This document shows, one piece after another, positions 11,863-21,276 of a stretch of DNA of 64,000 nucleotides (the stretch's first letter is position 1; each line of letters starts with the position of its first letter). Source of the DNA: Phaeovulum molybdatiresistens. Its GTDB lineage: Bacteria > Pseudomonadota > Alphaproteobacteria > Rhodobacterales > Rhodobacteraceae. The notes beneath the pieces were generated by a model that worked only from the letters and a program-made list of their open reading frames with translations, was not told the origin of the DNA and searched no databases. The stretch spans positions 1 to 64,000 of the forward strand of contig NZ_JAMJFX010000005.1 in NCBI RefSeq assembly GCF_023544865.1. The letters run 5' to 3'. Position numbers and translations under genes: made by a program.

Positions 11863-11956
11863 GGGCGATTCCCTTGGGTCTTTGTCCCGTTCTGCCAGAC
11901 CTGTCGCCGCGCGGGCCATCCCGCCCGACCTTTGCCAGCCAAAAGCGACATGCGCG

Positions 11957-12000
11957 GGCGCGGGCAACGCAAAGCCCGCGCCGGGGTTCCGCGCGCGGGC
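11957..12000. promoter_or_regulatory. Alternative hairpins upstream of the PRC-barrel gene
   Basis: The segment 11974-11982 can pair either with 11957-11965 (perfect 9-base stem, 8-base loop) or, for its first eight bases, with 11993-12000. The two structures exclude each other. The region is very GC-rich, so this may be compositional. It lies in the 249-base gap between divergent genes. Confidence 0.3.
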
Positions 12001-12013
12001 AAAAATAAACCCG

Positions 12014-12039
12014 GGAACCCCGGCCCCGGGCCTGCCGTT
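12014..12039 (+). promoter_or_regulatory. EcfG-like promoter motif (GGAAC-N17-CGTT)
   Basis: GGAAC at 12014-12018 and CGTT at 12036-12039 are 17 bases apart, matching the consensus of the alphaproteobacterial general stress sigma factor EcfG. It lies about 73 bases before a PRC-barrel gene, a frequent target class of that regulon. No EcfG, PhyR or NepR gene is in this window, so use of the site is inferred. Confidence 0.4.
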
Positions 12040-12111
12040 TCTACCCCGCAATCGGGACGCGACCCGACGGATCGCAACGCCCCGGAATGTTCTGAAAAGG
12101 GAGACTGACCC

Positions 12112-12915
12112 ATGAAAAAGCTTCTTGTCACCACCGCGCTTGGCCTGTTTGCCGCGGCCCCCGCCCTGGCCGATACCCACATGGCGGCCGAGCAGACGGG
12201 TGCACCCGCTGCCGCCCAAGTGGACGTGACGGCCGAAATCTTTGTGCCCGTGGTGGATCAGGCGGTTCTGGCCTCGGACTTCATCGGCAAGCGCGTCTAT
12301 GTGTCCGAAGCCGACATCGACCCGACGCCGATCAACGATGCCGCCGCCGAATGGAACGACATCGGTGAAATCGGCGATGTGGTGATCAGCCGCGCCGGTG
12401 ATGTCGAGGCCGTTCTGGTCGATGTCGGCGGCTTCCTTGGCATCGGCGAAAAGACGGTTGCGGTGAACATGTCCGGCCTGACCATGGTGCAGGATGGCGA
12501 TAACCCGGATGATTATTTCATCGTTGTCCGCGGCACCAAACAGGCGGTTGAGACCGCGCCGACCTATCAGCTTGAGGGCGCCGAAACCGCAGCCACCCCG
12601 CAGGCCGAGGCCGACCCCGCGCCCGTCGCGACCGCGCAAAATTTCGACGGTCTGACCGCGGAACAGCTGACCGGCGCCCCGGTGCATGGTGCCAATGACG
12701 AAAAGATCGGTGAGGTCAGCGACCTGGTCCTGGGCCAAGACGATTCGATCACCCATGTGATCGTGGATGTGGGCGGCTTCCTGGGCCTTGGCAGCAAGTC
12801 GGTGGCCCTTAGCCCCGACATGGTCACGGTCGCGCAGCCGGATGCGGATGATCCCCGCCTGATCGTTGCCGCCAGCGAAGACCAGCTGAAGCAGATGCCC
12901 GAATTGACCCGCTGA
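12112..12915 (+). CDS. Secreted PRC-barrel domain protein
   Basis: A 267-residue exported protein. Residues 1-20 are a signal peptide ending 'AAAPALADT'. Two PRC-barrel units follow, at about residues 55-130 and 180-255. Both end in a near-identical phrase: 'VDVGGFLGIGEKTVAV' in the first and 'VDVGGFLGLGSKSVAL' in the second, which suggests an internal duplication. A Pro/Ala/Glu-rich linker joins them. PRC-barrels in alphaproteobacterial envelopes are often stress-induced; no biochemical role is known. GGGAGA precedes the ATG. It has its own terminator and possible EcfG-like promoter. Confidence 0.9.
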   Translation: MKKLLVTTALGLFAAAPALADTHMAAEQTGAPAAAQVDVTAEIFVPVVDQAVLASDFIGKRVYVSEADIDPTPINDAAAEWNDIGEIGDVVISRAGDVEAVLVDVGGFLGIGEKTVAVNMSGLTMVQDGDNPDDYFIVVRGTKQAVETAPTYQLEGAETAATPQAEADPAPVATAQNFDGLTAEQLTGAPVHGANDEKIGEVSDLVLGQDDSITHVIVDVGGFLGLGSKSVALSPDMVTVAQPDADDPRLIVAASEDQLKQMPELTR

Positions 12916-12937
12916 TCCGGGGGAATATATCAAGAAC

Positions 12938-12964
12938 AAGGCCCGGCGTCATGCGCCGGGCCTT
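12938..12964. terminator. Bidirectional terminator after the PRC-barrel gene
   Basis: AAGGCCCGGCG (12938-12948) pairs with CGCCGGGCCTT (12954-12964) over a 5-base loop, between convergent genes. The preceding bases (about 12918-12937) resemble the left arm of the intergenic repeat. Confidence 0.88.
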
Positions 12965-12968
12965 TGGC

Positions 12969-13955
12969 TTACAGCATCCCCGGAACCACCAGATCCGGCG
13001 GCCGGTGCCCATCGGCGAAGGTCTTGATGTTGATGATGACCTTCTCGCCCATCTCGACCCGCCCCTCGATCGTGGCCGATCCCATATGCGGCAGCAACAC
13101 CACATTAGGCAGTTCGCGCAGCCGCGGGTTGATCTCGGCGCCGTGTTCGAACACATCCAGCCCCGCCCCGGCAATTTCGCCCGCGCGCAGCATCCGCGTC
13201 AGGGCGTTTTCGTCGATCACCTCCCCGCGTGAGGTGTTCACGATCACCGCCGAGGGCTTCATCAGCTTCAGCCGCCGTGCGTTCAGCAGGTGGAAGGTCG
13301 ATGGCGTATGCGGGCAGTTGACCGACACCACATCCATCCGGCTGACCATCTGGTCCAGACTTTCCCACCAGGTCGCCTCAAGTTCCTGCTCGATCTCGGG
13401 GCGCAGGCGCTTGCGGTTGTGATAGTGGATCTGCATCCCGAAGGCGCGCGCCCGCCGCGCCAGCGCCTGCCCGATGCGCCCCATGCCCAGAATGCCCAGC
13501 CGCTTGCCGCCGACCCGGCCACCCAGGAAGGCGGTGGGCGACCAGCCACGCCATTCGCCCGCCTGCATCACCGACATGCCTTCGGGGATGCGCCGGATCA
13601 CGCCCAGAATCAGCGCCATCGCCATGTCGGCGGTGTCTTCGGTCACCACGCCGGGGGTGTTGGCCACCAAAATCCCCCGCTGACGGGCCGTGGCCACGTC
13701 GATGTGATCGATACCCGCGCCGTAATTGGCGATCAGCTTCAGCTTGTCGCCCGCTGCCGCCAGCATGTTGGCCTCGATCGAATCGGTCACGCAGGGCACC
13801 AGCACATCGGCACGCTGCATGGCCGTGACCAGTTCCTCACGGGTCATCCGCCGATCGGTTTCGTTCAACTCGACGTCGAACAATTCCTTCATCCGGGTCT
13901 CGACGACCTCGGGCAACCGTCGCGTCACGACAACACTCAGGCGCGGTGCGGGCAT
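12969..13955 (-). CDS. D-2-hydroxyacid dehydrogenase (glyoxylate/hydroxypyruvate reductase type)
   Basis: A 328-residue NAD(P)-dependent oxidoreductase. The nucleotide-binding core contains 'GKRLGILGMGRIGQALARRA' near residues 150-168. The catalytic residues are seen as Arg in 'VIVNTSRGEVID', the acidic residue in 'GAGLDVFEHGAEINP' and His in 'VVLLPHMGSAT'. The substrate specificity pocket 'IANYGAGIDHID' is as in glyoxylate/hydroxypyruvate reductases. It likely reduces glyoxylate or hydroxypyruvate, which would fit one-carbon/glycine metabolism, but other 2-ketoacids are possible. AGAGGAGA lies before the ATG. Confidence 0.92.
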   Translation of the reverse strand: MPAPRLSVVVTRRLPEVVETRMKELFDVELNETDRRMTREELVTAMQRADVLVPCVTDSIEANMLAAAGDKLKLIANYGAGIDHIDVATARQRGILVANTPGVVTEDTADMAMALILGVIRRIPEGMSVMQAGEWRGWSPTAFLGGRVGGKRLGILGMGRIGQALARRARAFGMQIHYHNRKRLRPEIEQELEATWWESLDQMVSRMDVVSVNCPHTPSTFHLLNARRLKLMKPSAVIVNTSRGEVIDENALTRMLRAGEIAGAGLDVFEHGAEINPRLRELPNVVLLPHMGSATIEGRVEMGEKVIINIKTFADGHRPPDLVVPGML

Positions 13956-14117
13956 GGCGGGGGTCTCCTCTCTTCCAAACGCCTTCTTCTGGGTGCAAAG
14001 TGACGCGCAACGGGCCGGGGGACAAGGCCCCGAACGGGCACAAAACGCGTTATTCCAACTGACAGCGCAATTTTATTGCGCCGCCGACGGAACGAAGCGG
14101 AAATGATGGGACAAGGC

Positions 14118-14669
14118 ATGAAACTGCGTTCGGCAATCATCGGGGTGGCGCTGGCCACCGCAGGGGCGCTGGCCGGTGCCGCGCTGCACGCGCAGGACAC
14201 CGATGCCCCGCCCGAAAAGGTGGCCGTCAACACCCAGCCCGCGCGCGGGCCCGTGACCAACCTGCCGCTGCCGCGATTCGTTTCGCTGAAAGGGTCCGAG
14301 GGCAATGCCCGCCGTGGCCCGTCGCTGTCGCATCGAATCGACTGGGTGTTTCGTCACAACGGCATGCCGCTGCGGGTAACGGCGGAATTCGGCCATTGGC
14401 GCCGGGTCGAGGACCGCGATGGCGCGGGCGGCTGGGTGCATTATTCGCTTCTGTCGGGGGTGCGCAGCGTCATCATTCAGGACGACATGACCGAGCTGAA
14501 GATGCGCCCCGATCCTGCCGCCGGCGTTGCGGCCGTGGCCGAGGCGGGCGCGATCGCGCGGCTGGGCGAATGCCTGCGCGACTGGTGCCGGATCACCGCC
14601 GAGGGTGAAAAGGGCTGGGTGCAGAAGGCGCAGATCTGGGGCGTGGGCGCGGAAGAATTGCGTGACTGA
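14118..14669 (+). CDS. Exported SH3-domain protein
   Basis: A 183-residue protein with a signal peptide ('MKLRSAIIGVALATAGALAG' then cleavage near HAQD). Two bacterial SH3-like units follow: 'FVSLKGSEGNARRGPSLSH' begins the first (about residues 55-115) and 'MRPDPAAGVAAVAEAGAI' the second (about 120-175). The C-terminal 'WCRITAEGEKGWVQKAQIWG' is typical of the SH3_4 family. Such proteins sit in the periplasm and may bind peptidoglycan; the target here is unknown. The start is uncertain: ATGs at 14103 and 14106 are also possible, but GGGA spacing favours 14118. Confidence 0.85.
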   Translation: MKLRSAIIGVALATAGALAGAALHAQDTDAPPEKVAVNTQPARGPVTNLPLPRFVSLKGSEGNARRGPSLSHRIDWVFRHNGMPLRVTAEFGHWRRVEDRDGAGGWVHYSLLSGVRSVIIQDDMTELKMRPDPAAGVAAVAEAGAIARLGECLRDWCRITAEGEKGWVQKAQIWGVGAEELRD

Positions 14670-14720
14670 CCCGCGATTTCAGGATAGCACCGCCCGCGAT
14701 CAGGCAACCCCGAGACCGCG

Positions 14721-15608
14721 ATGCTATCCCAGACCGACCAGAACCGGCTGAACCGTTCCGCAGGCATCGCCTCTGTCGGGGTGGCGGGCATTCTGGTGGC
14801 GATGAAGCTTTGGGCCCTGGCGCAGACCGGGTCGCTGTCGATCGCGGCATCGCTGGCCGACAGCGCGATGGATCTGCTTATCTCTGGGGCGGGGCTGACC
14901 GCCATCCTGTATGCCCAGCGCCCGGCGGACGAAGATCACGCCTTCGGCCATACCTCGGCCGAAGATCTGGTGTCGCTGGGTCAGGCGCTGTTCGTTCTGG
15001 CCTCGGCCGGGGCCATTGCCTGGGTGGCGACGCAGCGCCTGCTGGCCGACACGACGCCCCCGCTGGCCGCCGAAGGCCCGGGCATCGCGGTGATGGTGGC
15101 ATCGGCGCTGCTGACCGCCGGTCTGGTGCTGTGGCAGCGCAGGGTGGCGCGCCGCACCGGCAACCGGGTCGTGGCGGCCGACATGATGCATTATGTGGGC
15201 GATCTGGGGCCGACACTGGGCGCGATCCTTGCGCTGTGGCTGTCCAGCCGCTTTGGCCTGTCGGGCGCTGACAGCATCATCGCCCTTATCGCCGCCGCCA
15301 TGATGGGGCGCGGGGCCATCGTGATCGGGCTGGGCGCCTGGCACGCGCTGATGGACCGCGCCGCACCGCCCGAGATCATCGAAGGCATCGCCGCAATCGC
15401 CGCCAGCTGGCCCGGTGTGCATGGGTTCCACGATCTCAAGACCCGCACCGCCGGATCGCGGGTTTTTGTGAACCTGCACATCGAACTGGACGGCGATCAA
15501 AGCCTGCGCGCGGCCCATGCCATCGGTGCCGGGCTGCGCCGCGCGATCATGCAGGCCTATCCGCAGGCCGATGTCATCATCCACAAGGATGTCTGGGGCG
15601 AAGGCTGA
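14721..15608 (+). CDS. Cation diffusion facilitator (CDF) metal efflux transporter
   Basis: A 295-residue inner-membrane protein with about six helices followed by a cytoplasmic ferredoxin-like domain (about residues 210-290). Metal-site residues are present: 'DSAMDLL' in helix 2 and 'HYVGDLG' in helix 5, together with the 'DEDHAFGHTSAEDL' loop. CDF proteins exchange cytoplasmic divalent metals for protons; this DxxxD/HxxxD set is seen in Fe/Zn (FieF-like) members, though the metal cannot be fixed. It follows the SH3 gene after 51 bases and may be cotranscribed. It converges with the M3 peptidase gene. Confidence 0.92.
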   Translation: MLSQTDQNRLNRSAGIASVGVAGILVAMKLWALAQTGSLSIAASLADSAMDLLISGAGLTAILYAQRPADEDHAFGHTSAEDLVSLGQALFVLASAGAIAWVATQRLLADTTPPLAAEGPGIAVMVASALLTAGLVLWQRRVARRTGNRVVAADMMHYVGDLGPTLGAILALWLSSRFGLSGADSIIALIAAAMMGRGAIVIGLGAWHALMDRAAPPEIIEGIAAIAASWPGVHGFHDLKTRTAGSRVFVNLHIELDGDQSLRAAHAIGAGLRRAIMQAYPQADVIIHKDVWGEG

Positions 15609-15616
15609 CCGCCGGA

Positions 15617-17634
15617 TCAGGCGACGTCCTGCAGGCCGCGCCCTTTCAACAGCGCCTCAACCCCCGGCATCCGGCCGCGGAACGCGGTGTAAAGTTCTTC
15701 CGCAGGGCGCGATCCGCCCGCCGACAGGATGAACCGCTCCAGACGTTCGGCGGTGGACGGGTCGAACACATCGCCCGCTTCCTCAAAGGCGGCGAAGGCA
15801 TCGGCATCCATCACCTCGGACCACATGTAGCTGTAATAGCCCGCCGAATAGCCATCGCCCGCAAAGACATGGGCGAAATGCGGTGTGGCATGGCGCATCG
15901 CAATGGCATGGGGCATGCCGATTTCGGCCAGCACCTCGGCCTCGCGGGCGATGGGATCGGCGGGCGGCGCACCTTCATGGAAGGCCAGATCAACCAGCGC
16001 CGAGGCGACATATTCCACCGTGGCAAAGCCCTGGTCATAGGTCGCCGCCGCCAGAAGCCGGTCGCGCAGATCGACGGGCATCGGCGCGCCGGTCTGCCAG
16101 TGGCGGGCGTGACGGTCCAGCACCGCGGGCACATCCAGCCAGTGTTCATAAAGCTGGCTGGGCAGTTCCACGAAATCGCGCGCGACCGACGTGCCCGAGA
16201 TCAGCGGATAGGTCACATCCGACAGCATCTGATGCAGCGCATGGCCGAATTCGTGGAACAGGGTGCGCGCGTCATCATGGCTTAGCAGCGTGGGCGCGCC
16301 CTTGGCGAAGTTGCACACATTGACGACGATGGGGCGCACCTCGCCCCCCAGCTTGCGCTGCGCGCGCATCGCCGAACACCACGCGCCCGACCGTTTCGAC
16401 GCGCGCGCAAAATAGTCGCCCAGGAACACCGCCATGTGCCGGCCCTGACGGGTCACCTCCCACCCGCGGACATCGGGGTGGTAGAACGGCCCCTCGATCG
16501 GGCGGAATTCCAGCCCGAACAGCCGGTTGGCCACATCGAACATCGCGCCCAGCATCGCGTCCAGCGACAGGTAGGGCTTCAACGCGGTCTCATCCAGATC
16601 ATGTTCGGCCTTGCGCCGCTTTTCCGCGTAATAGCGCCAGTCCCAGGGTTCCAGCGCGCCATTGATGCCATCGGCATTCAGCATCCGCGTCAACACCTGC
16701 GCATCTGCCAGCGCCTTGGCGCGGGCCGGTTCCCACACCTGCATCAGCAGTTCCCGCACCCGGTCGGGCCCGCCGGCCATTTCCGGTTCCAACTTGAAGG
16801 CGGCAAAACTGTCATAGCCCAGCAGTTGCGCGCGTTCCGCCCGCAGCGCCAGGATTTCGGCTGCAAGCGCGCGATTGTCGGTGTCCCCGCCATTGGCCCC
16901 GCGCGCGGCCCAAGCCGCACAGGCGATATGGCGCAGGTCGCGGCGGGGGAAAACTGCAAAAACGGCACGATCAATGACCGGTTCAGCGTCAGCACCGGCC
17001 CTGGCGCGCCCCGTTCCGCCCCCGCCGCGCGGGCGGCATCAACCACGAAATCGGGCAGGCCTGTCAGGTCTTCTTCCGCCAGCGGCCGGAACCAGCCCCG
17101 TTCATCGGCCAGCAGATTTTGGGTGAAGGCCGTGGACAAAACCGCCAGCCGTTCCTTGATCGCAGCCATCCGTTCCGCCGCCGCCCCTTCCAGCGCGGCG
17201 CCTGCGCGGATGAACATCTGGCGGTAAAGGTCCAGCACCCGCGCCTCTTCGGGCGGCAGGGCAAGGGTGTCGCGGTCGGTCCAAAGCGCCTCGATCCGGG
17301 CGAAAAGCGCGCGGTTCATCGTCACCTCGGACGAAAAGGCCGCCATCTTTGGCGCCAGCTCGCGCATCAAGGCCTCACGCGCGGGGGTGCTGTCGGCCCC
17401 GGCAAGGTTGTAAAACACCCCCGCCACCCGGTCCAAGGTCGCCTCGGCCAGTTCCAGCGCGGCGATGGTATTGGCAAAGCTGGGCGGATCGGGGTTATCG
17501 GCAATCGCGGCAATCGCCGCGCGCGCCTCGGCCAGCCCTGCATCAAAGGCTGGGCCGAAATGGTCATCCGACAGGGCCGCGAATGGCGGCAGGCCAAAGG
17601 GCCCGGTCCAGTCTTGCAGCAGGGGATTGGTCAT
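15617..17634 (-). pseudogene. M3 family oligopeptidase (oligopeptidase A-like), single-base frameshift
   Basis: Two open frames together make one M3 zinc peptidase. The 5' part (17634 to about 16950) begins 'MTNPLLQDWTGPFGLPPFAA' and stays family-like up to 'RSLIVPFLQFSP'. The 3' part continues in the next frame from about 16949 to 15617 and holds the zinc motif HEFGH (16241-16255), then 'GHALHQML'. The break falls in a run of five G on the plus strand (16945-16949). Adding one base restores 'FSPRRDLRHIACAAWAARG' and gives 672 residues, the normal length. So this is a one-base deletion or a sequencing error in a homopolymer. It is the last gene of a coaBC-dut-moeB-like series. It would hydrolyse short peptides in the cytoplasm. 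Confidence 0.9.
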
Positions 17635-17664
17635 CGCACTCTCCTCTCGTGCCAGTCTGGCCTG

Positions 17665-18708
17665 TCAGCTCTTGGCACCGCAAACGGCACAATCGGGGCG
17701 CGGCTTCACCGCGATCTGGCGGCTTTCACCCCATAGCGCATCGTGTATCAGCAGCCGCCCGCGCAGCCCCTGGCCCGCGCCGGTGATTTCCTTGATCGCC
17801 TCGGTCGCCATCATCGCGCCGACCACGCCGGGCAACGCGCCCACCACGCCGGCCTCGGCACACGACGGCGCAAGGCCGGGGGCCGGGGCCTCGGGGAAGA
17901 CACAGGCGAAACAGGGCGCGCCGCGCGCCGGGTCATAGACCGACAACTGCCCTTCCCATTGCGCGATGGCGCCCGCGATCAGCGGCTTGCCAGCCGCCAC
18001 CGCCGCCGCATTCACCATATAGCGGGTCGCGAAATTGTCGGTCCCGTCCAGGATCAGGTCATATTCGGCAAACAGGGCCGGCGCATCGGCCTCGGACAGG
18101 CGGCGGTTGTAGGGGCGCACCTCGATATAAGGATTAAGCGCCTTCATCTGCAGTTCGGCGGAAAAGACCTTGGGCATGCCGATGCGCGCATCGGTATGGA
18201 TCACCTGCCGCTGCAGGTTGGAATTGGACACCACGTCGTCATCGATCACGCCCACCGTGCCAACGCCCGCCGCCGCCAGATACAGCAGCACCGGCGAGCC
18301 AAGCCCCCCCGCGCCCACCACCAGAACCTTTGCCCCCTTCAGCCGTTTTTGCCCCGGCCCGCCGATTTCACGCAGCATGATGTGGCGGGCATAGCGGTCC
18401 AGTTCCGCGGCGGAAAAGGAAGCCTTGGGCGCGGCGGCAACCTGGGGCGCCGCGGGACGCGCACGCGCCTTCACCGCCGCCAGGACAAGCCGATAAAGCC
18501 CCACCACCGCAAGGATCACGCCAAAGACCAGCCAGGCGCGGAATTCCCCCCCGGTCAGCCGGGCAAGGGGGGGCGATCCGACCCAGGGCGCATGGGCCCA
18601 CAGGATCGCCAGCCACCAGACCCCGGCCAGGGCCCAAGGCTGCCAGCGCGGCGGCCGTTTCCAGACGGCCAGCGCCCAGATCGCCGCAAATCCCAAAAGC
18701 CCGATCAT
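17665..18708 (-). CDS. ThiF/MoeB-family adenylyltransferase with N-terminal membrane segments
   Basis: A 347-residue protein. The first 80 residues contain three hydrophobic segments (about 1-16, 24-40 and 58-78). From residue 98 onward it is a complete E1-like enzyme: '[19 protein letters not shown]', the ATP-binding '[18 protein letters not shown]', '[13 protein letters not shown]', and two zinc-binding Cys pairs in 'CFACVFPE' and near the end 'CAVCGAKS'. MoeB-type enzymes adenylate the C-terminus of MoaD or ThiS. No MoaD or ThiS gene is adjacent, so the acceptor is unknown. The start overlaps the dut stop by ATGA. The membrane extension is unusual for MoeB. Confidence 0.88.
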   Translation of the reverse strand: MIGLLGFAAIWALAVWKRPPRWQPWALAGVWWLAILWAHAPWVGSPPLARLTGGEFRAWLVFGVILAVVGLYRLVLAAVKARARPAAPQVAAAPKASFSAAELDRYARHIMLREIGGPGQKRLKGAKVLVVGAGGLGSPVLLYLAAAGVGTVGVIDDDVVSNSNLQRQVIHTDARIGMPKVFSAELQMKALNPYIEVRPYNRRLSEADAPALFAEYDLILDGTDNFATRYMVNAAAVAAGKPLIAGAIAQWEGQLSVYDPARGAPCFACVFPEAPAPGLAPSCAEAGVVGALPGVVGAMMATEAIKEITGAGQGLRGRLLIHDALWGESRQIAVKPRPDCAVCGAKS

Positions 18709-19169
18709 GCCGTCCCCGTCGAACCAAAGCCGCCCGCGCCCCGGGCGGTCGGTGCCAGATCCCCGGCCAGTTCAAAGCGCGCCTGCACCACCGGCGCGAT
18801 CACCGCCTGTGCGATACGATCGCCATGGGCCACGACAAAGGGCTCGGCCCCAAGGTTGATCAAAAGCACCCCCACCGGCCCGCGATAATCGGCGTCGATC
18901 GTGCCGGGGCTGTTGGTCAGCCCGATGCCGTGCTTGAACGCCAGCCCCGAGCGCGGGCGGATCTGCATCTCAAACCCTTCGGGGATTTCCACCCGCAGCC
19001 CGGTGGGCACAAGCGCGCGGGCCATCGGCGCCAGAACAATCCCGACCGCCCGATCCTCGGGGCGCAGGTTGGCGCGCAGGTCGGCCCCTGCCGCGCCCGC
19101 CGTTTCATAGGTGGGCAGGGCGATGGCCGGATCGGCCCAATCCTCGCGCATGATCTTCACAACCGTCAC
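18705..19169 (-). CDS. dut: dUTP diphosphatase (dUTPase)
   Basis: A 154-residue trimeric dUTPase that removes dUTP and supplies dUMP for thymidylate synthesis. Conserved motifs are visible in order: '[10 protein letters not shown]', '[14 protein letters not shown]', '[16 protein letters not shown]', '[11 protein letters not shown]' and the C-terminal arm '[11 protein letters not shown]'. No ATG gives the full N-terminus; a GTG at 19169 with GGGG five bases upstream gives '[11 protein letters not shown]', the normal beginning. It follows coaBC by 46 bases and overlaps the ThiF-type gene. The coaBC-dut pair is conserved in many proteobacteria. Confidence 0.94.
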   Translation of the reverse strand: MTVVKIMREDWADPAIALPTYETAGAAGADLRANLRPEDRAVGIVLAPMARALVPTGLRVEIPEGFEMQIRPRSGLAFKHGIGLTNSPGTIDADYRGPVGVLLINLGAEPFVVAHGDRIAQAVIAPVVQARFELAGDLAPTARGAGGFGSTGTA

Positions 19170-19215
19170 ATCTGCCCCTTTCACGGTGATCCGCTGTCCC
19201 GTCACGCCCCTGGCC

Positions 19216-20418
19216 CTAGCGATCCGCCAGCGCCTCGGCGATGCGTGCGGCAAGACGGCGGGCGACATCGTCCTTGGCCATGCGCGGCCAGCTTTCCGAC
19301 CCATCGGCATAGATCAGCGTCACCGCATTTTCCGCCCCACCCATGATCCCCGTGTCGGGGCTGACGTCATTGGCCACGATCCAGTCACAGCCCTTGCGCA
19401 CGCGTTTCGCGGTGGCATGGGCCAGCACGTCATGGGTTTCGGCGGCAAAGCCCACCACCAGCCCGGGCCGCCCCGCGTCCATCTGGCTGATCGTTGCCAG
19501 AATGTCGGGGTTTTCCGCGAATTCCAGCGCCGGCGCCTTGCCGGAACCGTCCTTTTTCATCTTCTGCCCGGCGGCATTGGCCACGCGCCAATCCGCCACG
19601 GCGGCGGCAAAGACCGCCGCATCGGCGGGCAACGCGGCCTGCACGGCCGCCAGCATCTGCTGCGCGGTTTCCACGCGCACCACATCCACGCCCGGCGGCG
19701 GGGGCACGGTGGCGGGGCCGGTGACAAAAGTCACCCGCGCGCCCAGATCGCGCAGCGCCGCAGCCAGCGCCGTTCCCTGCGCCCCCGAGGATCGGTTGGC
19801 TATATAGCGCACCGGATCAATGGGTTCATGCGTCGGCCCCGAGGTCACCAGCACATGCCGACCCGCCAGCGGACCATCGCCCAGCGCCGCACCGATCGCA
19901 GCACGGATCGCATCGGGCTCGGCCATGCGGCCGGGGCCGAATTCGCCACAGGCCATCGCGCCATCATCCGGGCCCACGATCCTGATCCCGTCGCCCTGCA
20001 AGGTGGCCAGGTTGCGCCGGGTCGCGGGATGGGTCCACATCCGCACATTCATCGCAGGCGCCAGCAGCACCGGCTTGTCCGTGGCCATCAGCAGCGTCGA
20101 GGCAAGATCATTGGCAAGCCCCGCCGCCATCTTGCCCATCAGGTCGGCGGTGGCCGGCGCCACCACCACCAGATCGGCGCTACGGCTAAGCTGGATATGG
20201 CCCATCTCGGCCTCTGACGTCAGGTCGAACAGGTCCCGATGCACCTTTTCCCCGGCTAGGGCCGAAACGCTTAGCGGGGTCACGAATTCCTCGGCCGCGC
20301 GGGTCAGCACCGGCACGACACCCGCCCCCGCATCGCGCAGCCGCCGGATCAGATCCAGCACCTTGTAGGCCGCAATGCCGCCACCGATGATCAGGAGTAT
20401 CTTCTTGCCCGCCAGCAT
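19216..20418 (-). CDS. coaBC: Bifunctional phosphopantothenoylcysteine decarboxylase / phosphopantothenate-cysteine ligase
   Basis: A 400-residue fusion enzyme that carries out two consecutive steps of coenzyme A synthesis. Residues 1-180 form the FMN-dependent decarboxylase (CoaC), with '[20 protein letters not shown]', '[20 protein letters not shown]' and '[10 protein letters not shown]'. Residues about 190-400 form the CTP-dependent synthetase (CoaB), with '[19 protein letters not shown]' and a substrate loop '[11 protein letters not shown]'. AGGAGG precedes the ATG. dut follows and rpoH-chaN precede on the same strand. Confidence 0.96.
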   Translation of the reverse strand: MLAGKKILLIIGGGIAAYKVLDLIRRLRDAGAGVVPVLTRAAEEFVTPLSVSALAGEKVHRDLFDLTSEAEMGHIQLSRSADLVVVAPATADLMGKMAAGLANDLASTLLMATDKPVLLAPAMNVRMWTHPATRRNLATLQGDGIRIVGPDDGAMACGEFGPGRMAEPDAIRAAIGAALGDGPLAGRHVLVTSGPTHEPIDPVRYIANRSSGAQGTALAAALRDLGARVTFVTGPATVPPPPGVDVVRVETAQQMLAAVQAALPADAAVFAAAVADWRVANAAGQKMKKDGSGKAPALEFAENPDILATISQMDAGRPGLVVGFAAETHDVLAHATAKRVRKGCDWIVANDVSPDTGIMGGAENAVTLIYADGSESWPRMAKDDVARRLAARIAEALADR

Positions 20419-20475
20419 CCCCGCCTCCTACGCCTTGCGCCACAAGCTTTAGGCCCCGGCACCGCCCGGCGCAAG

Positions 20476-21276
20476 TTAGCGCAGTGCCGCGCAGGGGTCT
20501 TCGCGCGGGGTGGGCTCGGTCACGATCCACAGATCGAAGGGCTGCGGCCCGTCCGCCGGGGCCTCAAGCTGACCCAGCGACAGAACGGAAACCTGCGGTG
20601 CGGCGCGCGCGATCATCGCCGGAACGCCGCGATCGGTGCGCGCATGACCCGACCCGGTAATCACCGCCACCGGACCGCCGGTCTGTTCCAGCGCCTGGAT
20701 CGCGGTGCGCGCAAAGGCGGCATCGCGCAGCCGCTGCGCGGCCACCATGCCGGGCAGCATGTCGGCTGGCAAGGCATCGCAATGGGCGGCCATCTGTTCG
20801 GCCTCTTGCGCGGCCTGTTCGTCCGTTGGCAGGGCCTGATCCAGGCCAAAGGCGGGGGCGTCCGGGCCAAAGACCGCCGCGGCGCCATCGGCCATGGCGC
20901 GGCGCACCTCATCGCGCGGCAGGGCGGCGCCATAGATCGCGGCCTGGGGGGCGGCGGTGAACAAAGGCGCATACATCACGAAATCCGGCCAGCCGGATGC
21001 GTTCCAGTCCAGCACCGCGCCCAAGCCCGCCGCATCGGCGCGCAGATCCGGCGTCACGCGGGCCGCCTGTTCGGGGCTGAGCATCTCAAAGACGATGGCG
21101 CGGGGGGCCAGCGCGGCAAGGGCCGCCGCTTGGTTCACGTGATGGGTGGGGTTGTCGTGAACCTCGCCCAGAACCACGATATCGGCGCGCAGATTGCCCA
21201 GATCCTGCGGTCCGATCTGGGCGGCGGACACAGGAACGGCGGCGCAAAACAGCCAAGATGCAAGAAACGCTTTCAT
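20476..21276 (-). CDS. ChaN family (haem-binding, DUF399) exported protein
   Basis: A 266-residue protein with a signal peptide (residues 1-19, 'LFCAAVPVSAAQ'). The ChaN/DUF399 core is visible in 'ADIVVLGEVHDNPTHHVNQA' and 'AIVFEMLSPEQAARV', with 'VAVITGSGHARTDRGVP' near the end. ChaN of Campylobacter binds two haems and is linked to iron uptake; here there is no adjacent haem receptor. The signal peptide lacks a convincing lipobox. Its ATG overlaps the rpoH stop, so it is produced with the heat-shock/oxidative sigma factor, which suggests stress-linked expression. Confidence 0.87.
   Translation of the reverse strand: MKAFLASWLFCAAVPVSAAQIGPQDLGNLRADIVVLGEVHDNPTHHVNQAAALAALAPRAIVFEMLSPEQAARVTPDLRADAAGLGAVLDWNASGWPDFVMYAPLFTAAPQAAIYGAALPRDEVRRAMADGAAAVFGPDAPAFGLDQALPTDEQAAQEAEQMAAHCDALPADMLPGMVAAQRLRDAAFARTAIQALEQTGGPVAVITGSGHARTDRGVPAMIARAAPQVSVLSLGQLEAPADGPQPFDLWIVTEPTPREDPCAALR

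Noticed and set aside
11863-12939. Long N-terminal extension of the dimethylglycine dehydrogenase frame
   Set aside because: The extension is antisense to the PRC-barrel gene, which has a signal peptide, RBS and domains. The enzyme starts at 11862 after AAGGGA.
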